From a marine gamma proteobacterium HTCC2148 (GTDB lineage: Bacteria > Pseudomonadota > Gammaproteobacteria > Pseudomonadales > Halieaceae): DNA of 64,000 bases. The position numbers were made by a program, and so were the translations under genes. The stretch covers positions 24,742 through 88,741 of the forward strand of contig DS999229.1 in assembly GCA_000156295.1 (NCBI GenBank). The letters run 5' to 3'. Positions 1 through 9,044 of the stretch are shown piece by piece; position 1 is the first letter of the stretch, and each line of letters starts with the position of its first letter. Below the pieces are notes generated by a model that saw nothing but the letters and a program-made list of their open reading frames with translations, was not told where the DNA came from and ran no database searches.

Positions 1-373
1 TGGGGGGCACGGGAGACCAGCAGCGGGAATCTTGCTGCGCTCGAAAGAACGGCAGCGAACGAACATCACTGAGTAAATAGCCGAACACGTACTCGGCCAT
101 TTGTGGCCCAAAAATATCTTTTACACCTGTGACTACAACACCCGCGGCTCCTGCTGCGGTGACGAGTGCGTCGACACCGGCCCAGGTCGACTGAACCCAG
201 GGTGTTTGTCCACCTTGTTCCAGGTATTGCGCCGCGAGATCCGGCTGAGCGAGAAGCGCATCATAATCAGCAGGAAATACGGTGGGGTCACATCCGGCAT
301 CAGCAGCCACACCCTGGGCTAACAGGAGCTGCTGGTACTGGCGATAATCCTCATCAAGTATCAGAACCTTCAT
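1..373 (-). CDS. D-2-hydroxyacid dehydrogenase, N-terminal part (cut by window edge)
   Basis: The open frame begins at an ATG at 373 and runs off the left edge, giving about 124 residues. The visible part starts MKVLILDEDY and later reads WVQSTWAGVDAL and FGPQMAEYVFGYLL. These match the substrate-binding lobe of NAD(P)-dependent D-2-hydroxyacid dehydrogenases, where the MAEYV helix leads into the nucleotide-binding domain. The Rossmann motif and the catalytic Arg/Glu/His lie outside the window. It follows the RND pump gene on the same strand after 53 bp, so the two could be co-transcribed. The exact substrate cannot be told. A second, exported member of the family sits at 35531-36664. Confidence 0.8.
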   Translation of the reverse strand, partial: MKVLILDEDYRQYQQLLLAQGVAADAGCDPTVFPADYDALLAQPDLAAQYLEQGGQTPWVQSTWAGVDALVTAAGAAGVVVTGVKDIFGPQMAEYVFGYLLSDVRSLPFFRAQQDSRCWSPVPP

Positions 374-426
374 GGGCTTAATCTGCTGCGCCTTGCTTCA
401 CGCTGTATGTATTGGCGGCCAGAGGA

Positions 427-3400
427 CTAACTAGCCACGCTATCCTCTCGTTTGTGAATGCGGAAAAAGATGGCGTAGAGCGTCGGTACAATAGTCAAAG
501 TCAGAAGAGATGCGAAGCCAAGTCCGGACATAATGGTCACCGACATGTTCACAAAGAATATATCTGAAAGGAGCGGAATCAGGCCGAGGATAGTGGTGGA
601 CGCGGCCAACATAACCGGACGCATCCTACTTACAGAAGAGTCAAGAATAGCCTCGTAGGGATCCTTGTCTTCCTCGATCTGCTGATCAATTTCTTCTATC
701 AGGACAATGGCATTCTTAATCAATAACCCCACAAGTGACAGAGCGCCCAGCAACGACATGAAGTCAAAAGCACCTCCAGTAGTCAAGAGTCCGGCGGTAA
801 TACCTACAATGGCCAGAGGCACGGTTAGCCAGATAATCGCCGGCTGGCGCAGCTTGCCAAACAGGAAAATGCTGGTAATTATCATCAACAGAAAGCCTAC
901 AGGCAGTGACTGGCCGAGTCCGGCCTGGGCATTGACCGAATCTTCGTATTCACCGCCCCACTCCAACTTGTAACCTGCCGGCAAATTCATAGCTTCGATT
1001 TGCGGCCTGAGTCGTTCGAACAGTGCCGTCGCGAGGTCTTCATTGGGATTACAGGAAGCGATAATTGTCTGAATACGATCGCGACCGCGTATCACAGCGT
1101 TCTCCATATCGGTCTCGTAACGAGCGACAACCTGGGATGCAGGTATTGATCGACCCAATACAGGGCTCCATATTTGGATATCCCTGACGCTATTAATATC
1201 TCTGCGCTCGTCTTCCGGCGCGCGCATTTCAATAGGCAGCAACCGGATTCCATCACGATAGACGCCAACAGGCGCGCCTTCGAAGGCGTAACGCAAAGCG
1301 CCAGCGAGATCTTCCCTATCCACGCCCAGTTGACGGCCAACCTGTTCATTAAATACCGGCACAGCCACCTTAACGGGCGCTCGCCAGTCATCGCGTATAT
1401 CGGTAGCGTAGCCATCATCACGCATGATCTGCTGCGCTCTCTCTGACAATTCGCGCAGCTTTGTTGAATCTGGCCCAGAAAACCGGGCTTCGATTTTGGC
1501 ATCTCGGCCCGGGCCTATCCGTAACGCTTTTATGATCGGGTCAGTCCAGGGCATTTCCTCGCGCATAAACTCCGCAGTTGCCTCCCAGACTGCTGAGATT
1601 TGCTCGCGCGACTCCGTCCGAACGATGATTTGCGAATAAACCGAAGCCGGCTCGCGCGAATCATAGACCAGGGTAAAGCGCTGGTGAGGTCCACCAATGA
1701 CGGAGCTGGTACTGACAACACCGGGTTGCTCGCGAATAAATTCACTCACCCGCAGGGTATCGTCGCGTGTAGTGCGAATATCAGAACCTTCAGGTTCCCA
1801 TACATCGACAAATAATAAAGGTGTATTTGAGTCGGGGAAAAATCCGCCGGCGACTTGACCAAAACCGATTACAGCAGCGACAAATAATCCCACCACACCG
1901 CTCACGGTGACCCAACGGTGATCGATGGCCTTGGCCACAACGCCGCGATAGAACGTGAAGACTTTGCCACCATAAGGATCTTTACCAGCCGCCTGCGGGT
2001 CGGGCTTCAACAACAGGGCACACAACAGAGGGGTAGTGCTAATGGCAGTGATCCAGCTTAATGAAAGGGAAATCATAATCACGTAGAACAGGGAGCTGGC
2101 GAACTCTCCGGTATTGTCCGGTGATAAACCAATCGCAGAAAAAGCCAGAATGCCAATTGCTGTGCCGCCCAGTAAAGCCCATATGGTTTTACCCACTGCC
2201 TCTCTGGCTGCCTGAAAGGGATCCATACCGCCATTCATGCGTATCAACATTCCTTCCGCAACAACAATAGCGTTGTCGACCAGCATTCCCAGGGCGATCA
2301 CTAATGCTCCCAGGGATATTCGCTGCAGTTCAATACCGTAAATATCCATTATGAACAATGTGCCAGCCACCGTAATTATCAGCACTGAACCGATAACAAT
2401 GCCGGTGCGCAAACCCATAAACACAAGTAGAACCAAGATAACAATGATCACTGCCTGGGCAACGCTGACAAGAAAACCGCTGACAGACGCATCCACTTCC
2501 TTGGGCTGGTCATAAACAGTGCTTATGTTCATACCAATCGGAATTGTTGTAAGAAGGCTGTTCAGTTTTTGATCCAGCCGTTTACCCACAGCCACTACGT
2601 TTTCTCCCGCCACCATGGAGATACCCAGGCTCAGCCCCGGCTCACCATTGACGTAGTAAAGCTTTGTCGGCACGGTCTCATAGGCCCGGCTAATCGTGGC
2701 GATATCAGACAGGCGAATCAGTTTGCGCTGACTGGAGCTGATTAACAGATCGCCCATTGACTGTACTGACTGGAAGGCGCCCGTGGGGTCAAAGCGCAGA
2801 TAGTCATCACCCACATCAACATTGCCCGCGTCGACCACCACATTTTGCGATCCCAGGACACTGGCAATTTCACCCAACGAAATACCTAGCTCAGCCATCC
2901 GGCTGCGAGAGATATCAAGATAGGCCACTTCGCGCTGTTCACCATCAATAACGACCTTGCGAACGCCATCCACCAGCACCAATTGCTTCTTGATAGCGTC
3001 AGCAGTGTCATACAAGTCACGCCACGTATATCCCTCACCGTGCAGCATCATGTAAGCGCCATACACGTCACCGAAATCATCGAGAATAATCGGCGCGCTG
3101 GCTCCTGGAGGTAACTGCGGGCTGACATCAGCGATTTTTCGTCGCAGCTCATCAAAAATATTGGGAAGGTCGGCCGCCTGGTACTCGTCTTTGAACTCGA
3201 TGAGAATGTCAGACAAGCCGGGACGTGAAACAGACATCTTGATGCGCTTGATCTGGGGCATCAACTGGATTGCGTCCTCCAGATGGTAAGTCAGTTCGTC
3301 CTGAACTTCCTGTGCTGTCGCGCCAGGATACGGAGTAAGAATTTTCGCCATTTTAATGGTGAAGGGCGGATCTTCCAATTTGCCAATCGTCTGGAAGGCC

Positions 3401-3486
3401 AAGAGGCCGCCGCCGACCATGATGACGACCAACAACCAGGAAATTACCGGGTTGCGGACTGAGTATTCACCGATATTCATCTGCAA
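427..3486 (-). CDS. RND-family efflux transporter permease subunit
   Basis: A 1019-residue inner-membrane proton-driven pump of the resistance-nodulation-division superfamily, which works with a periplasmic adaptor and an outer-membrane channel. It has the usual architecture: TM1 near residues 14-32, a first large periplasmic loop, a block of membrane helices around 336-500, a second loop, and a final helix block after about 870. The proton-relay region in TM4 reads GMLVDNAIVVAE, with Asp404 followed by Asn405 where AcrB has two Asp. The TM10 lysine is present in GLLIKNAIVL. It is 21 bp downstream of its adaptor gene on the same strand, a standard operon. No outer-membrane channel gene is beside it. 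Length and motifs fit the HAE/HAE-like group; the substrate is unknown. Confidence 0.93.
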   Translation of the reverse strand: MQMNIGEYSVRNPVISWLLVVIMVGGGLLAFQTIGKLEDPPFTIKMAKILTPYPGATAQEVQDELTYHLEDAIQLMPQIKRIKMSVSRPGLSDILIEFKDEYQAADLPNIFDELRRKIADVSPQLPPGASAPIILDDFGDVYGAYMMLHGEGYTWRDLYDTADAIKKQLVLVDGVRKVVIDGEQREVAYLDISRSRMAELGISLGEIASVLGSQNVVVDAGNVDVGDDYLRFDPTGAFQSVQSMGDLLISSSQRKLIRLSDIATISRAYETVPTKLYYVNGEPGLSLGISMVAGENVVAVGKRLDQKLNSLLTTIPIGMNISTVYDQPKEVDASVSGFLVSVAQAVIIVILVLLVFMGLRTGIVIGSVLIITVAGTLFIMDIYGIELQRISLGALVIALGMLVDNAIVVAEGMLIRMNGGMDPFQAAREAVGKTIWALLGGTAIGILAFSAIGLSPDNTGEFASSLFYVIMISLSLSWITAISTTPLLCALLLKPDPQAAGKDPYGGKVFTFYRGVVAKAIDHRWVTVSGVVGLFVAAVIGFGQVAGGFFPDSNTPLLFVDVWEPEGSDIRTTRDDTLRVSEFIREQPGVVSTSSVIGGPHQRFTLVYDSREPASVYSQIIVRTESREQISAVWEATAEFMREEMPWTDPIIKALRIGPGRDAKIEARFSGPDSTKLRELSERAQQIMRDDGYATDIRDDWRAPVKVAVPVFNEQVGRQLGVDREDLAGALRYAFEGAPVGVYRDGIRLLPIEMRAPEDERRDINSVRDIQIWSPVLGRSIPASQVVARYETDMENAVIRGRDRIQTIIASCNPNEDLATALFERLRPQIEAMNLPAGYKLEWGGEYEDSVNAQAGLGQSLPVGFLLMIITSIFLFGKLRQPAIIWLTVPLAIVGITAGLLTTGGAFDFMSLLGALSLVGLLIKNAIVLIEEIDQQIEEDKDPYEAILDSSVSRMRPVMLAASTTILGLIPLLSDIFFVNMSVTIMSGLGFASLLTLTIVPTLYAIFFRIHKREDSVAS

Positions 3487-3507
3487 TAACCTTGAGTCAG
3501 TCCGCGT

Positions 3508-4650
3508 TTATAAAGAGTCGTCGGCACGAGGGATGGCCTGCTCAGTCAACTTCATTCGTGTGACAAGCATACCCTCCGCCAGGTAAGGACCGCCCACGGA
3601 AACAATTTCCTCGTCACCATCCAGACCCTCTAACACCTGGATAGAGCGGCCAGACATTCGCCCTATTTTCACCGACCTGGAAGATACGGTCATGGTATCG
3701 GCATCCAGCACCCAAACTCGAGGTTTCAACGCGTTATCGCCCTGCACGGACCGGACCGGCACCCACTTCACCGCGCCCTTATCTATCACCGCACTCAGAT
3801 CGATCACCACTGTGGCCGTCATTCCCGGCAACACGTTAAAATCTTTAGGGGCATCCATCGTAAAGGTAGTTCTGAATGTCTGCGTTTGATCATCCGCCTT
3901 GGTGGCCAACTCTTTCGGTCGCAGGGCAAACTGGCGGTTACTGCGTCCTTCAAACTGGGCAAATGCGCGCACGGTTCCCGCCGTTTCACTACTGCGGACA
4001 TCGCCCTCATTCTTGAGGCCCCCGCGGACACTGCGTACTACTGATTCAGGCAGGTCGAATATCACGTCCAGCTCAGTAATATTTTGCAGCCAGATCACTG
4101 TCTGGCGAGCCAACACTTCCTCGAAATTCTCGACATCCCGCCGGGCTATTCTGCCCTCAAAGGGCGCGGTCAAGACAGTGTATTCGAGATCCTGCTTGGC
4201 AGCGGTCAAAGCCGCGCTGGCAGTACGGTAGTCTGCCTCCATGCGATCGTAATCCAGCCGGGAGATGTTGCCGTCGACAATCAGCTCTTTACCGCGCGTG
4301 AAGTTTCTCTCGGCATTATCAAAATTTGCCTGGCGATCCTCCACCACAATTTCGTAGTCCGTTGGATCAAGTCTCGCAAGAACCTGGCCTTCTTCTACCA
4401 GGTCTCCTTCCTTTATGCGCAGTTCCTGCAGCTGTCCGGAGACACGAAAAGCGAGCTCCGCGCGCTGGGTAGCATCCACGCGACCCGGAAAGGTGCGGAT
4501 CGCTTCCTTACTGCCGCCACCGACGGTGAAGAGCTTGACAGGCCGGGATGCTGGCGGCGGCAGTTCACGCTCTTCACCCCCGCAACCACTGAGCAAACCC
4601 ATCGCTACACCGATGCAAGCGACACCTAATGGAAAAAACCTGGCCGACAT
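3508..4650 (-). CDS. RND efflux periplasmic adaptor (membrane fusion protein), lipoprotein
   Basis: A periplasmic adaptor that links the downstream RND pump to an outer-membrane channel. From the ATG at 4650 it has 380 residues. I chose this start over the longer frame reaching 4902 because it begins a clean lipoprotein signal (MSARFFPLGVACIGVAMGLL, then SGC), and the extra 84 residues upstream look non-coding. The mature part has the split lipoyl domain (ELAFRVSGQLQEL and TVLTAPFEGRIARRDVEN), a short helical hairpin between the halves, and beta-barrel and membrane-proximal domains ending near VSVGGPYLAEGMLV. It is first in a two-gene operon with the pump, 21 bp apart. A divergent gene starts at 4872, so the promoters lie in 4651-4871. 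Confidence 0.93.
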   Translation of the reverse strand: MSARFFPLGVACIGVAMGLLSGCGGEERELPPPASRPVKLFTVGGGSKEAIRTFPGRVDATQRAELAFRVSGQLQELRIKEGDLVEEGQVLARLDPTDYEIVVEDRQANFDNAERNFTRGKELIVDGNISRLDYDRMEADYRTASAALTAAKQDLEYTVLTAPFEGRIARRDVENFEEVLARQTVIWLQNITELDVIFDLPESVVRSVRGGLKNEGDVRSSETAGTVRAFAQFEGRSNRQFALRPKELATKADDQTQTFRTTFTMDAPKDFNVLPGMTATVVIDLSAVIDKGAVKWVPVRSVQGDNALKPRVWVLDADTMTVSSRSVKIGRMSGRSIQVLEGLDGDEEIVSVGGPYLAEGMLVTRMKLTEQAIPRADDSL

Positions 4651-4871
4651 AATTGAACCCCAAGGCAAGACGTACGAAGAAAAAGGTATGTAACAAATGT
4701 AGACGATAGTGCCAGAATTACCACGAAAGCCACATCGTAAAACCCGGAACGCGGGCTCCACAATACCATGTGTTCCCCTACCTGACTGCCCTGTTTTTCC
4801 TCGGGCAGCCGACTTAGCCAAAAAAAGGCTACAATCGCTAGGTTCACCCGAAAACCAGTTATGGATAAGGC

Positions 4872-6509
4872 ATGCCCCACGTATTTGAACAGACATTTTC
4901 ACTCAGCAATATGACCTGCTTTTCGAGCCAATGGCCCTCCACGCTGAGATCACTCGCGCTACTGGTGATGTTTTCGTTGCTCGCGGCATGCAGTTCGCTG
5001 CCCACTGACTTTGAGAAGGTGCCCAGTTACGCTCTGGAAGCCGATAGCGAAAATCACCTGATCTCAGAGCTACAGGAGCTGCTCAACGAAAACCCCGAAA
5101 AGTCAGGGTTTCGCACCCTGGAACTGGGTGAAGAGGCCTTTGTCTCTCGCATTCGCTTGATTGACAGCGCGTCAACGTCGCTGGACTTACAGTATTATAT
5201 TTGGCACGACGATCTGACGGGCAGAACGATGCACAATCAACTGCTCGCCGCTGCTGATCGCGGAGTGCGCGTTCGAATACTGCTAGACGACCTCGATACC
5301 GCAGGCAAGGATCGCATCTTGAGACTGATCGACAGCCACCCCAATGTCGAAATTCGAGTCTTCAATCCATTTGCCAACCGCGCACGGCGTTTAGGAGACT
5401 TCATCGGTGATACTCACCGCATCAACCGGAGAATGCATAACAAGACTCTCACTGCTGACAACATTGTGACCATCTTCGGTGGCAGGAATATCGGTGATGA
5501 ATACTTTTCCGCTGACACAAACGTTGGCTTCGGCGACATGGACGCTCTCGCGATCGGCCCCATAGCAGGTGAAGTTTCGGCCCAGTTTGACCTCTACTGG
5601 AACAGTGAGTGGGCCTACCCCATTGCCGCGTTCGAATGGAAAGAACTACTTGAACAAGCCGATTTCAAAGCCTTTCGGGAAAAGTCCGACCAGTACCTGG
5701 AGGAAGCTCGCCAGTCGGCCTACGGCGATATATTGCGTCAATACGAAATGACCACCATGAGGAGTATTACCGAGCTGAAATTTGTTTGGTCAACATGGTT
5801 ATTGGCCTATGACCAGCCCAGTAAGGTAGAAGCTAACAAGGTGAGTGCAGAAACCCACCTGGCCCCAAAACTGCAAATGGGAATGGATAAAACACAACGA
5901 GACCTGATTATTGTATCCCCCTACTTCGTCCCCGGAGACGAATTTACCGGCTACCTTGTAAGCCTTGTTGATCGCGGAGTCAGGGTGCGCGTTCTAACGA
6001 ACTCACTGCAGGCCAATGATGTTTCGATGGTTCACGCGGGATACATGCGTTATCGCGAAGACCTGGTCACGGGTGGGGTCGAGCTTTTTGAATTCAAGGC
6101 TGATGCCAACAAGGTGGTTCGCAAAGAAAACAGAGAGAGCGGGGAAGAAAACAAGGAAAAGCGCCGTATTGGCGCCTCCAAGGCAAGCCTGCATGCAAAG
6201 TTCTTCAGCTTTGATGAAACCTATCTCTTTATAGGTTCGTTTAACCTGGATGGACGATCAGTAGCGCTCAATTCCGAGCTAGGCGCCTACTATGCCAGTC
6301 CGGAGGAAGCGAAAATATTATCCCAGGAATTCGATGAGATGATACTGCAAATTGCCTATCAACTAACACTGGATGAGAGCGGTGACTTACAGTGGACGAC
6401 CGAAAGGAATGGCGAGGAGTTGGTTTTCTTTAAAGAACCTGACACCACCTGGTGGAAACGTTTTAGCACCGGCTTCCTGTCGATTATTGTGCCTGAGTCG
6501 CAACTCTAG
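4872..6509 (+). CDS. Phospholipase D-family lipoprotein, cardiolipin synthase C-like
   Basis: A 545-residue protein with two phosphatidyltransferase HKD motifs. The first is His189-Lys191 with Asp196 (HNKTLTADN), followed by the conserved GGRNIGDEYF. The second is His441-Lys443 with Asp448 (HAKFFSFDE), followed by IGSFNLDGRS. The order and spacing match the ClsC/YmdC group, which joins phospholipid head groups to make cardiolipin. The N-terminus holds a lipoprotein signal (LVMFSLLAAC), so it is likely membrane-anchored and periplasm-facing. An ATG at 4911 (residue 14) gives a more usual signal length and may be the true start; neither has a strong ribosome site. A charged Lys/Glu-rich insert lies near residues 415-432. 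It overlaps the end of the convergent PepSY gene by 4 bp. Confidence 0.88.
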   Translation: MPHVFEQTFSLSNMTCFSSQWPSTLRSLALLVMFSLLAACSSLPTDFEKVPSYALEADSENHLISELQELLNENPEKSGFRTLELGEEAFVSRIRLIDSASTSLDLQYYIWHDDLTGRTMHNQLLAAADRGVRVRILLDDLDTAGKDRILRLIDSHPNVEIRVFNPFANRARRLGDFIGDTHRINRRMHNKTLTADNIVTIFGGRNIGDEYFSADTNVGFGDMDALAIGPIAGEVSAQFDLYWNSEWAYPIAAFEWKELLEQADFKAFREKSDQYLEEARQSAYGDILRQYEMTTMRSITELKFVWSTWLLAYDQPSKVEANKVSAETHLAPKLQMGMDKTQRDLIIVSPYFVPGDEFTGYLVSLVDRGVRVRVLTNSLQANDVSMVHAGYMRYREDLVTGGVELFEFKADANKVVRKENRESGEENKEKRRIGASKASLHAKFFSFDETYLFIGSFNLDGRSVALNSELGAYYASPEEAKILSQEFDEMILQIAYQLTLDESGDLQWTTERNGEELVFFKEPDTTWWKRFSTGFLSIIVPESQL

Positions 6510-7111
6510 CGAACACTTCGACGGCTAAAGATCAGCGTAACGCCCAGCACTGTTGTCAACACCAAACAGCACAAACCCATGATCGCGACAACATTGTCGA
6601 CCTTACGATTTCCCGTCCAGCGCAGGTAATGGATATCGTATAGCGCGTCTATCAATGCTCTGTCTTTGCCATACTGTTCGATACTCAAAGTATCCCAGTC
6701 GAAGCTCAGCCGCACTCCGCTGGCGGTGACATAGCCGTCAGCAGATTTTGCTACGCTCTCACCATAACGCTTCTGATCGACGCTAATTGCATCCTCTAAC
6801 AATTCCTTGATATCAGCGGAAGCCGGAAGGCCGCGCTTTGCCATAGTGTCTGCGTTGTACTGTTGCCACCCGTCTTTCGTTTTGGCCAGCAGATGTGTGC
6901 CCAGAACCGTTTGCACCTGCCGCACCTCCAACCACTCGTTACGGCCGGAAGGTATCGACAGTCCGGGCAATGAATAGTACCTGGGAGTCAGCTTTTTATA
7001 GGCATCTCCATACCCGGGTTGGAACAGAAAAATAGCCCCCGTGGCGCACCAGCCCAATAACGGTAATAACAAGATCACCCCCAACCATTTATGCAGCTTG
7101 CCAGTCATCAT
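6506..7111 (-). CDS. Small PepSY-associated transmembrane protein
   Basis: A 201-residue protein with one membrane helix at the N-terminus (GKLHKWLGVILLLPLLGWCA) and one at the C-terminus (NVVAIMGLCCLVLTTVLGVTL). Between them is a periplasmic stretch. The opening LHKWLG and the closing DIHYLRWTGNRKVDN segment are typical of PepSY_TM proteins, which often sit with siderophore receptors and ferric reductases. Here the family fold is in its shortest two-helix form. The C-terminus overlaps the convergent phospholipase gene by 4 bp. The next gene upstream on the same strand is the thioredoxin-like lipoprotein, 137 bp away. Function is not known; a role in metal reduction or protease inhibition is family-level guesswork. 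Confidence 0.7.
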   Translation of the reverse strand: MMTGKLHKWLGVILLLPLLGWCATGAIFLFQPGYGDAYKKLTPRYYSLPGLSIPSGRNEWLEVRQVQTVLGTHLLAKTKDGWQQYNADTMAKRGLPASADIKELLEDAISVDQKRYGESVAKSADGYVTASGVRLSFDWDTLSIEQYGKDRALIDALYDIHYLRWTGNRKVDNVVAIMGLCCLVLTTVLGVTLIFSRRSVR

Positions 7112-7248
7112 CTTTGACCGTTGGCAAAGGTCATGCCATCCCTAAAGCCCAGGTTAAGGTTTCGATAATTATTCATCACCTTGCCCGAACGCTTTTCACT
7201 TGAAATTTTTAGCACAGTAGCTGCAACACCCAAAAGAAGGTCGCTATG

Positions 7249-8787
7249 TCACCCGGGGTCTGTCATCCGCGCGCGCAAAGACACCGCCACTGCCTGTCGC
7301 TTGGGACTGTCTGCAGACCACTCTTCCAAGCTTTCATCAAGCTGGGCAATTGGCTTGGCATAGGCATTGAGGCCACCTTTCTGCGAGGCCATGTCTGCAA
7401 GCAGTAATGATCCCGCCCGCTCCACTTCCAACAGGTCATCAGGCGCCAGGTTCAACAAGCGGCGCACATAACCCCTGCCCCATCGGGTTCTGTCCAGGGG
7501 CAAACGGGTAGCCTCCCAGGCCTTGCGATACCAAGCCAGGGCCTGCTCGTTATTGTCTGCATCAAGTTCAACGTAGCCCATACCCGACATAAAGTAGAAA
7601 GGAGCCTTAGAACGATCAATTCCCAGCTGCAGGGTTTGCTTTGCATCTGCGATGAGCCCCAGGTCGAAGTACACCCCCCATAAGCTATTAACCCCAGCGT
7701 GCAACTGGTAGGTATCCAACTGAACAACCAATGCGTCCGCCTGGCGTTTACCCCAGACCACTTGATCCGGGGCGGGGGATTCACCCTCAGCCAGCAATAC
7801 AGTGGCCACCTCTGCCCAACCGGACAGCACGCTAGCTCTGTTCAAGAGATTCGCTTCGGCATTCTCAACGGCCGACTTGCACAACTTTGACAGGTTTTCC
7901 TGCAGCGCCAGCTGTTGCTCCCCTTGTGCAAGTTCGACGATGCTCTGACCATACCCAGAAAGCTTCATGAGGTTAGCCTGAGCCAGCGTAGAATCTGCCA
8001 AAATCTGCTCGATAGCCGCAACATGAACCGAGGCAAGGCTAGGGTCGCGAGTTTCCTCCTCCTGGCTCAACCACACTTCCATCGCAGCTAAAGCCAAGCG
8101 ACTGCGTAGCAAGGTGTCGCTGGCAGGCGCGGCATCGCGCAACTGCATCAGCACATCGGTGGGCTTGTCTTCACCCAGTGCCTGACCACGATCCTGACCC
8201 CAGGAATAATTAGCCAGTAGCTGCCAATCCGAATCACTAAGCGATTCGCCCGCTAACGCGGCGGCAACGAGCTTGGCCACCGGCCGTATCTGGTTCAAGG
8301 TAAGTTCCAGCACCGCCACATACTGGGCCATGTCAATGCCACCCGGCATGCGGGTAAGCTCATCTCCCTGGGGGCTGAAGACGATCACAGTGGGCAAGCC
8401 ATAAATCTTGTATTCGTCCGCGTAACGAATGGTTTCTGAGTCGCCATTACTCATATCCAGAGGCACAAATTGCCGGGATAGACGCACAAACTCGTCACGG
8501 ATAAATATATTGGCCTCAAGCTCCTTACAGTAGGGGCACCACTCGGCGCCCCAATAGAGAAACAGCGGTTTATTTTGCTTCTTTGCGGTGGCAAAGGCTG
8601 CCTCAATATCTCCCTCAAACCACGCAATAGCGGCTGGCTCCGTCGTCAGCGGAACCGCCTTGGCAGCTGCTACCGGGGCGGGCGTATTGGGCGCCTCGCT
8701 GCTACACCCTCCCAGGGCGAGCAGAGTAATGATAATTGAAGCGATAGATTTAGTGATAAACATGGTTGCACGCATGGCCCTATCCAT
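7249..8787 (-). CDS. Thioredoxin-fold lipoprotein with helical C-terminal region
   Basis: A 512-residue envelope protein. The N-terminus is a lipoprotein signal with the box LALGGC, lipidated at Cys28. A thioredoxin-like domain follows (about 55-165), with active-site WCPYC at Cys84 and Cys87 and the cis-proline region GLPTVIVFSPQG. The rest (about 170-490) is alpha-helical and looks TPR-like, including FYFMSGMGYVELDADNNEQA. The domain order is that of thiol-disulfide proteins that reduce or scan periplasmic partners. Three in-frame ATGs (8787, 8778, 8763) are possible starts; the later ones still keep the signal. The helical part may bind a client. No Dsb or cytochrome-maturation genes are nearby to name the partner. 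Confidence 0.75.
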   Translation of the reverse strand: MDRAMRATMFITKSIASIIITLLALGGCSSEAPNTPAPVAAAKAVPLTTEPAAIAWFEGDIEAAFATAKKQNKPLFLYWGAEWCPYCKELEANIFIRDEFVRLSRQFVPLDMSNGDSETIRYADEYKIYGLPTVIVFSPQGDELTRMPGGIDMAQYVAVLELTLNQIRPVAKLVAAALAGESLSDSDWQLLANYSWGQDRGQALGEDKPTDVLMQLRDAAPASDTLLRSRLALAAMEVWLSQEEETRDPSLASVHVAAIEQILADSTLAQANLMKLSGYGQSIVELAQGEQQLALQENLSKLCKSAVENAEANLLNRASVLSGWAEVATVLLAEGESPAPDQVVWGKRQADALVVQLDTYQLHAGVNSLWGVYFDLGLIADAKQTLQLGIDRSKAPFYFMSGMGYVELDADNNEQALAWYRKAWEATRLPLDRTRWGRGYVRRLLNLAPDDLLEVERAGSLLLADMASQKGGLNAYAKPIAQLDESLEEWSADSPKRQAVAVSLRARMTDPG

Positions 8788-8969
8788 ATCCTTGAGGAAG
8801 CATTAGTCCAGATCCCTGAGTGTTTCTAATTTAACCTAATCACGGACCCAGCGCGAACAGCACTAAGCTCGGTATACGCAAACTTAGCTTCCGTCGAATG
8901 ACTGGAATGTGGCTGGTTAAAAATAGATTGGAGTTGTGCCAGATAAGCCAGGGATTTCCATGAGGCAGG

Positions 8970-9003
8970 AATCGGCGGTGTCTATAAAAAACGCCCGCCG
9001 ATT
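8970..9003. repeat. 9-bp inverted repeat downstream of the TonB receptor gene
   Basis: AATCGGCGG at 8970-8978 pairs perfectly with CCGCCGATT at 8995-9003, with a 16-base A-rich spacer. It lies just past the stop of the receptor gene (9045, minus strand) in the 257-bp gap before the thioredoxin-like gene's start. It could form a hairpin that ends or protects the receptor mRNA. There is no clean run of T after it on the minus strand, so a normal intrinsic terminator is not certain. The rest of 8788-9044 shows nothing else I can name. Confidence 0.45.
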
Positions 9004-9044
9004 TTATCCAGTTGAACCCGACCAGATGTCAGGCCCAAGCTTGC

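Noticed and set aside
4651-4902. 84-residue extension of the RND adaptor
   Set aside because: It crosses the divergent gene's start, lacks family features, and the ATG at 4650 begins a proper lipoprotein signal.
8970-9003. Strong intrinsic terminator for the TonB receptor
   Set aside because: The inverted repeat is perfect but the loop is long and no clear T-run follows on the receptor strand, so I list it only as a repeat.
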